From the NCBI GenBank assembly GCA_003614735.1, contig KZ992688.1, forward strand, positions 1-20,828: a DNA stretch of 20,828 bases, written 5' to 3'. This DNA is from Thamnocephalis sphaerospora. Taxonomy: Eukaryota; Zoopagomycota; Zoopagomycetes; Zoopagales; Sigmoideomycetaceae. The notes under the pieces are model-generated. The model saw only the letters and a program-made list of their open reading frames with translations, made no database searches and was not told the DNA's origin. Below are positions 16,203 through 20,828 of this stretch, piece by piece; position 1 is the first letter of the stretch; each line of letters opens with the position of its first letter. The position numbers were made by a program, and so were the translations under genes.

Positions 16203-16568
16203 CTAAAGTTTCGACTGCTGCCGGAACTGTTGGAAAATCTTGTCCAGCTTCATGGCAAGCGTCATGCTGCCTCGCACTCTCAGCTTGTGGTCCATAAACA
16301 GGTCGCGGCCGTTCTGGCGGCCACGGACCAGATCGGCAAAGCTGTGCTCGTCGATGACTAGCGTGGTATCGGGCGTCTCGGCAGCGTCGCCGAAAACGCT
16401 GCCCAGTCCGTGCTTGAGGTCAAGCGTATGCTGTACCCTGCGGCCGTCTGGCGTCTTGATGTCAAAGGCAAAGACAGCCTGAAAGTGCTTGACAAGTCGT
16501 TCTCGCTGCGAATGCGGAAGTGCATCGAGGCCTGCGGCAACGCGGCGAAGTGCGTCGTCGGTTGACAT
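16203..16568 (-). CDS. SCP2: SCP2-domain lipid-transfer protein with peroxisomal PTS1 (SKL)
   Basis: Single exon of 121 residues from the ATG at 16566-16568; the upstream in-frame extension has no better start. The protein is one SCP2 (sterol carrier protein 2) fold. A predicted helix (DDALRRVAAGLDAL) is followed by beta segments (AVFAFDIKTP, VQHTLDLKHG, TTLVIDEHSFADLVRG). It then has the family motif LRVRGSMTLAMKLDKIFQQF. The last three residues are Ser-Lys-Leu, a perfect type 1 peroxisomal targeting signal. Such free-standing proteins bind fatty acyl-CoA or sterols and are thought to help beta-oxidation. The gene is divergent from a peroxisomal thiolase across 356 bp. In animals, SCP2 is fused to a thiolase (SCPx); here the two are separate genes. 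Assignment is secure. Confidence 0.93.
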   Translation of the reverse strand: MSTDDALRRVAAGLDALPHSQRERLVKHFQAVFAFDIKTPDGRRVQHTLDLKHGLGSVFGDAAETPDTTLVIDEHSFADLVRGRQNGRDLFMDHKLRVRGSMTLAMKLDKIFQQFRQQSKL

Positions 16569-16924
16569 ACTAAGTGTGCTGGTGAAGACAGTGGAGTAGA
16601 AGGTACAGGTGTGAGCGTGTGCGTGAAAACGGTCCCAGCGCATGAATACGGTGGTGCTGACGTTGTCTGCCCCAGGCCGACCAATCACGCGCCATGTACC
16701 ACCTTTTCACGTGATGGTGGAAAGCGCGCATCTGGCATTCGGCAATCGGCGTCGAAGCATCCCGCCGGCTTCCTCACTTGCCGCGGATGCGTGGCACTAC
16801 GCGCATGCAGTTTAAAAGGCCACGCGCCCTACGCGTGCCCTTGCTGGCCACACATCACCCTTCTTCTTGTTCTCATTTGTCCTGCACATCCGCTGCCTCA
16901 GCCGCCACACCACTCATCTTTACC
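16569..16924. promoter_or_regulatory. Shared promoter region of the SCP2 and thiolase genes
   Basis: 356 bp between divergent start codons. Contains CCAAT at 16681-16685 and a TATA-like TTTAAAAG at 16811-16818, 107 nt before the thiolase ATG. A pyrimidine-rich leader (cttcttcttgttctc) follows, typical of highly expressed fungal genes. No clear TATA box is seen on the SCP2 side, and I did not find the CCTCGG fatty-acid response motif of filamentous fungi. Co-regulation is inferred from the layout. Confidence 0.55.
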
Positions 16925-18190
16925 ATGTCCGCCACCCAGAACCGCGTAAAGCAGATTGCGGAGCACCTGCGCGCGTCGCCCAGCAATGCATCGCGCGTTG
17001 CCACGAAGATTGGCGTCAAGTCGCCCAACGACGTGGTCATCGTTTCGGCGCTGCGCACGCCGATCACTCGCGCGCGCCGCGGTCCGTTCAAGGACACGCT
17101 GGCCGACGAGCTGCTGGCGGCCGTCCTTAAGGCTGTGCTGGAGCGCACCAAGCTGAACCCGGCGCTCGTGGACGACGTGGTCGTTGGCAACGTGTTGCCG
17201 CCGGGCGGTGGCGCCACCGCGGCGCGCATGGCTGCCCTGGTTGCCGGTCTGCCGGACACCACCTCCGTCATGACCTGCAACCGCCAGTGCTCCTCGGGTC
17301 TGCAGGCTGTGGCCCAGGTCGCTGCGGCCATCCAGAATGGCACCATCGAGATTGGCATTGGCGCCGGTGTCGAGACGATGACCCAGCACTATGGTGCAGG
17401 TGCCATGGGTGCCACTTCCGAAAAGGCGCAGGATTTCCCGCCGGCCGCTGACTGCCTGATGCCGATGGGTATCACCTCCGAGAACGTCGCCCGCGAGTTC
17501 AACGTCAGCCGCACCAAGCAGGACGCGTTTGCCGCCGAGTCGCACCGCCGCGCCGAGGCCGCCCAGAAGGCCGGTCTTTTCAAGGACGAGATCGTTCCGG
17601 TCACCGTCCAGATCGAGGATAAGGAGGGCAAGACCCACACGATCACCGTCTCGCAGGATGATGGTATCCGCCCGGGCACCACCGCCGAGAAGCTGGGCAA
17701 GCTGAAGCCGGCCTTTTCCGACGACGGCACCACCACCGCTGGCAACGCGTCTCAGGTGTCGGACGGTGCTGCTGCTGTGCTGCTGATGCGCCGCGCCAAG
17801 GCCCAGGAGCTTGGTCTGCCGGTGCTCGGCAAGTTCATCACCTCGGCCACGGTTGGTGTGCCGCCCAATGTGATGGGTATTGGTCCGGCCTTTGCCATTC
17901 CGCGCGCTGCCCAGCAGGCCGGTATCCGCGTCGGTGACATCGATGTTGTCGAGCTGAACGAGGCCTTTGCGTCTCAGGCTGTCTACTCGATGGAGTACCT
18001 CAGCCTGGACCCGGCTCGCGTCAACCCCAAGGGTGGTGCCATTGCGCTTGGCCATCCGCTCGGCTGCACCGGTGCTCGCCAGATCGCCACGCTGCTTCCG
18101 GAGCTGAAGCGCCAGAACAAGCGCGTCGGCGCCGTCTCTATGTGCATTGGCACCGGCATGGGCATGGCCGCTATTATTGAGCGCGAATAA
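16925..18190 (+). CDS. POT1: Peroxisomal 3-ketoacyl-CoA thiolase with PTS2
   Basis: Single exon of 421 residues. It catalyses the last step of beta-oxidation, cleaving 3-ketoacyl-CoA with CoA to acetyl-CoA and a shortened acyl-CoA. The ATG at 16925 is preferred because it places R7-V8-x5-H14-L15, an exact PTS2 (R/K-L/V/I-x5-H/Q-L/A), at the N-terminus; upstream in-frame codons are not ATG. Seen: NRQCSSGLQAV with nucleophile C122, NEAFASQA, GHPLGCTGAR with H377, and CIGTGMG with C407; all thiolase active-site elements are intact. Codon choice is strikingly biased to C- and G-ending codons (ctg, gcc, ggt, ccg), unlike most neighbours, suggesting high expression. This bias also creates a 456-codon antisense frame without biological support. 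Paired divergently with a PTS1-bearing SCP2 gene. Confidence 0.96.
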   Translation: MSATQNRVKQIAEHLRASPSNASRVATKIGVKSPNDVVIVSALRTPITRARRGPFKDTLADELLAAVLKAVLERTKLNPALVDDVVVGNVLPPGGGATAARMAALVAGLPDTTSVMTCNRQCSSGLQAVAQVAAAIQNGTIEIGIGAGVETMTQHYGAGAMGATSEKAQDFPPAADCLMPMGITSENVAREFNVSRTKQDAFAAESHRRAEAAQKAGLFKDEIVPVTVQIEDKEGKTHTITVSQDDGIRPGTTAEKLGKLKPAFSDDGTTTAGNASQVSDGAAAVLLMRRAKAQELGLPVLGKFITSATVGVPPNVMGIGPAFAIPRAAQQAGIRVGDIDVVELNEAFASQAVYSMEYLSLDPARVNPKGGAIALGHPLGCTGARQIATLLPELKRQNKRVGAVSMCIGTGMGMAAIIERE

Positions 18191-18301
18191 TTGCGCAAAA
18201 CCTTTACCGTTGCCGCCCGCCCAACTGGCAGCCCTTATTTTCCGCAATTCCTTGTTGATAAAGTACACTTGTCGCTCTTAACGCTTAGTTTAATCACCAG
18301 T

Positions 18302-18698
18302 ATGGCAGCTAATGTACCCGCTGTTGCGGAGTCATTTGCTAATTATTTTGTAATGAGCGCCATAGCTTTGGCAGCGTATGGCATATTTGCAAAAAGAGTA
18401 GGTAATTTGGCAAAGGCGACGGCTCGGTATCCTGGTGACGGTCATCAAGCCTACCCACATACCAGCCACGGTGTACGTTAACGAAGGGACACATGTATCT
18501 GCAAATGACAGAAGATACATGCAGCGACATGGCCTATTGGGTGACATGTATACACCAGCATTGCTACCAAGCGTAAAGTGTGTTTTAACAGGTGTGTGCA
18601 TTGATGAAAACTCAAGTGCAAAGGTAACGAAGGAATGGGATGAAAGAGAGCGCTGTAGCGTACAGCGCAGACTGTTGCTTCGATCTGGGCGGCCGTGA
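18302..18698 (+). CDS. Doubtful small single-helix membrane protein, possibly two exons
   Basis: From an ATG at 18302 the frame encodes MAANVPAVAESFANYFV and a hydrophobic MSAIALAAYGIFAKR helix. It then either runs on to a TAA at 18479-18481 (59 aa) or is spliced. A 52-nt intron 18398-18449 (GTAGGT...CATCAAG) joins it in phase to a frame that ends at 18698 (114 aa in all; includes YMQRHGLLGDMYTPALL). The size and helix recall small mitochondrial inner-membrane subunits, but I recognise no family. The stretch could also be the thiolase 3' untranslated region and spacer. It is convergent with the receptor gene, 27 bp away. Confidence 0.3.
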
Positions 18699-18725
18699 TG
18701 CGCCGGCGCTGGCCGCCTGGCCATC

Positions 18726-20537
18726 TTAGAATTGGCGCCGAGAAGGAGTACGCACCAGGTCTGGCGATCGCACTAGGCGCCGGTTTTCCTCGCCTCTGTC
18801 ATCGTACCGCAGTGTCACAGCACGAGCCAGATTTCCAAAGCGCGGTCCGCGTGGCGAGACGGGCGATGCGGGCGACCCTTCCACATCGCTGTCATCGTCC
18901 TCAGCACTGTGGGCTCGGTACATGTTTGGATGCGAGCGGGCGTGCTGCATGGCATGCGTGTGCGCAGGTGCTGGCGCACGCATAACCGCGGGATGAGCTG
19001 TCGATATCGTTCCGCGACGTGGAGGGGCGGCTGCTGTAGGCATGCGCGACTGCAATTGCGGTTGCGGATATAAATACTCGGGGCCATCAACGTAGTCATG
19101 CGGATCCTTTGCGCCTGGATACTCTTGTGCGTACGTAAAACTATTAACGGAAGCGCTGTCCGGTGCAGTGTGATCTGGCGCACCAGCCTCTGCAGCCGCA
19201 TCTTCATCCACGCTAATCGGAATGCTAAGCTCCGTGATATCCGTAGAGCCACGTCTGCGCGACATGTGGGCAGCAGCCACGTGGGCAGGAATTGGCTTGC
19301 CCCATGAGTCGGTCATTGCAGGACGACTGGACTGACGGGCCAGCGACTGCGAGCCTTTGTGGTGGTATGTACTCCGCTTGGCACTGGTGCTTTCCACAGC
19401 GCTTTGCGGTGAGCGTCCGAGAAAGCGACGCATGAAAAACTCCTTCCAGTCGAGCGTCAATCGCCGCTGCAGCGCAAAGATGATGAAAAACAGCGTGCCC
19501 TGTATCGATACAACCATCTCGGCGGCAATCATCGTCTGATAGGACGGAATCTCAGGCTCGACAATCTTGGCGCACGTGTCTTGACCTCTACCTTGCAGCA
19601 TGCACTTTACCCATTCCTTCCATGTAGCCACGGACGGTTCCTTGTGGATGTCCACAAAGTAAAAGATCCAGTAGAACATCAGAGCAGAGGTGAGTGACAC
19701 GGCCAGTGTCATGGCGCGCCACTGCAGCCGAACAATGGCCATAACGGCCACCTTTCGGGCACGCTTGGTGGAGCCAGTGCTCGACAAGTTGCCACTTTTG
19801 ATGGCGTGGCCATGCGCTTGGCGGCGTACGCGAATGATAAACATGACTGTCCATATGTGCAGGGCAGCGGCCGGGAAAACGGCCACAGCAAGTGGATAAA
19901 AAAAGAGCTCCAGCGAATACTGCTTACTGACCAGACACAGCTCGGCAAACTCGTACTGCACCTCGTCCATGGCAAAGGGGATCACAGTAAAGGCAATGCA
20001 ATAGATCCAGCCACCGGCAACAATCCAGCGGTAGTGTTTGTTCATCCACTGCTTGCCCCAGACCGTGTGCACGTGAAGATTGAGGATAATCAGTGCAATC
20101 CAGACACACGAGCCAAATGAGCCGAGAATCAGCAGTCCACCTTGAATACCGCACGCCGTGTTGTTGCGCATGGTACTTTTGGTGATTTCGTTAGCACATT
20201 GGAATGTATGTGGATCCGATATCGTAAAGAAACCGACAGAGGAAAAGATCATGACGCTAAAGGTGGCAAAAAAGATAAGCAGCGATGGGTGTTTGCGCTT
20301 GTTGGGCAACACCAGATATGAAATGAACAGATAGATCATGAGGATGCCAGAGATCGTTCGTGCAATGGTGGCCATATGGAAGCCATTTTCCAGCACTCCT
20401 TCCGGGTAGAGGGAATATTCGCGTGGACACGGCACACAGCAGCCCGCTGCACACTCTGGAATCGGGCTGATGCTGGGCCATGCAGGATCTCGTATCAGAG
20501 GCGGCGGGCACATGCCCATAAGCGTTGCGTTATTCAT
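18726..20537 (-). CDS. Frizzled/Smoothened-like seven-helix receptor lacking the cysteine-rich domain
   Basis: Single exon of 603 residues. The start is the ATG at 20535-20537; the longer frame begins with TTG. The extracellular N-terminus is only about 55 residues, has an NAT sequon at N3, and carries the cysteine cluster ECAAGCCVPCP instead of the roughly 120-residue Wnt-binding domain of animal Frizzled. Seven hydrophobic helices lie at about 56-77, 84-105, 131-153, 170-189, 207-235, 268-295 and 333-355. C114 and C129 before helix three (FQCANEI...TACGIQGG) match the Frizzled-family pattern. The third loop is basic (TKRARKVAVM). The C-tail of about 248 residues is disordered, rich in Ser, Pro and His, with an acidic EDDDSDVEG block and SP/TP phosphosite candidates (SPASPVSP, RTPSRRQF). 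Proteins of this type are known from early-diverging fungi and Dictyostelium; ligands are unknown. Confidence 0.85.
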   Translation of the reverse strand: MNNATLMGMCPPPLIRDPAWPSISPIPECAAGCCVPCPREYSLYPEGVLENGFHMATIARTISGILMIYLFISYLVLPNKRKHPSLLIFFATFSVMIFSSVGFFTISDPHTFQCANEITKSTMRNNTACGIQGGLLILGSFGSCVWIALIILNLHVHTVWGKQWMNKHYRWIVAGGWIYCIAFTVIPFAMDEVQYEFAELCLVSKQYSLELFFYPLAVAVFPAAALHIWTVMFIIRVRRQAHGHAIKSGNLSSTGSTKRARKVAVMAIVRLQWRAMTLAVSLTSALMFYWIFYFVDIHKEPSVATWKEWVKCMLQGRGQDTCAKIVEPEIPSYQTMIAAEMVVSIQGTLFFIIFALQRRLTLDWKEFFMRRFLGRSPQSAVESTSAKRSTYHHKGSQSLARQSSRPAMTDSWGKPIPAHVAAAHMSRRRGSTDITELSIPISVDEDAAAEAGAPDHTAPDSASVNSFTYAQEYPGAKDPHDYVDGPEYLYPQPQLQSRMPTAAAPPRRGTISTAHPAVMRAPAPAHTHAMQHARSHPNMYRAHSAEDDDSDVEGSPASPVSPRGPRFGNLARAVTLRYDDRGEENRRLVRSPDLVRTPSRRQF

Positions 20538-20806
20538 GGCGAACTTGACGGTCTGGGGCTGGTCTTCCGCTGGTGTGCCTGGTGAGAACCAGCGCGAGTG
20601 CGTGTCCAATAGCCGTTATTTGGCGGAGTATGAATTAGAAGGCGTGATACAACAGAGGCGTTATGTGAAAGTGTCAAAGGCAATGGTGTGAACAGGCACG
20701 GGGTAGGCGCGCGAGCGATAAATGGATACAGGCGAGGATGAGGAAATGTGCCAAAGAACGAGTGAGCAGACGGAGTGCACGGGGCCGGTGGTCAGTACCG
20801 GGCGCC

Positions 20807-20815
20807 AATATATAC
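20807..20815 (-). promoter_or_regulatory. TATA box candidate of the receptor gene
   Basis: The minus strand reads GTATATATT about 270 nt upstream of the receptor ATG. If used, the 5' leader would be about 240 nt. The intervening sequence has no other strong TATA match. Confidence 0.35.
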
Positions 20816-20828
20816 ATATCGTCTCTAC

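Noticed and set aside
16898-18268. 456-codon antisense frame over the thiolase gene
   Set aside because: It is a by-product of the thiolase's codon bias; its translation is low-complexity and matches no domain, while the sense strand is a complete thiolase.
18332-18724. 130-codon minus-strand frame between thiolase and receptor
   Set aside because: No domain or suitable promoter; it overlaps the plausible small plus-strand gene and reads as a chance frame.

Overview
The window reads as nuclear DNA of a fungus. Genes are compact and carry short GT-AG introns (about 50-95 nt). Several introns show CTAAC or CTGAC branch sites. There is an RNA polymerase III tRNA gene, PTS1 and PTS2 peroxisomal targeting signals, an Argonaute, an Sde2 splicing factor and a Frizzled-like receptor without a cysteine-rich ligand domain. 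That receptor type, together with degenerate LINE-type reverse transcriptase remnants, fits an early-diverging lineage. Kickxellomycotina or a relative is my guess; this is inference and not proven by any single marker.

Layout. Positions 1-296 hold the 5' part of a membrane-protein gene running off the left edge (minus strand). Positions 297-2762 are gene-poor and hold the decayed 3' end of a non-LTR retrotransposon (about 1440-2140, minus). A small secreted glycine-zipper protein follows (2763-3212, plus), then a frameshifted reverse-transcriptase remnant (3362-3850, plus) and tRNA-Ser(GCT) (4015-4096, minus). Two plus-strand housekeeping genes come next: a three-exon TVP38/TMEM64 (VTT) membrane protein (4247-5389) and Sde2 (5492-6488). 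The minus-strand Argonaute gene (7426-10136, three exons) has an intact DEDH slicer tetrad. Another fragment of the same LINE family lies immediately upstream of it in the opposite orientation (about 10225-10570).

The centre of the window is a head-to-head pair of ten-exon succinate-semialdehyde dehydrogenase paralogues: minus 11019-13129 (496 aa, no presequence) and plus 13635-15961 (579 aa with a basic N-terminal extension, or 502 aa from an internal ATG). All eight internal exons have identical lengths in the two copies, including a 12-nt microexon. The 505-bp shared spacer holds a TATA box for each side, a GATAAG site and a CGG-N10-CCG palindrome.

The right part holds a divergent peroxisomal pair: a free-standing SCP2-domain protein ending in SKL (16203-16568, minus) and a 3-ketoacyl-CoA thiolase with an N-terminal PTS2 (16925-18190, plus). 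A doubtful small membrane-protein gene (18302-18698) and a long Frizzled-like seven-helix receptor (18726-20537, minus) close the window.

Functional links: the two SSADH copies would finish GABA catabolism into the TCA cycle, perhaps in two compartments. The SCP2/thiolase pair would serve peroxisomal beta-oxidation from one promoter region. Argonaute is the effector of the pathway that normally silences elements such as the LINE whose remnant adjoins its own 5' end.
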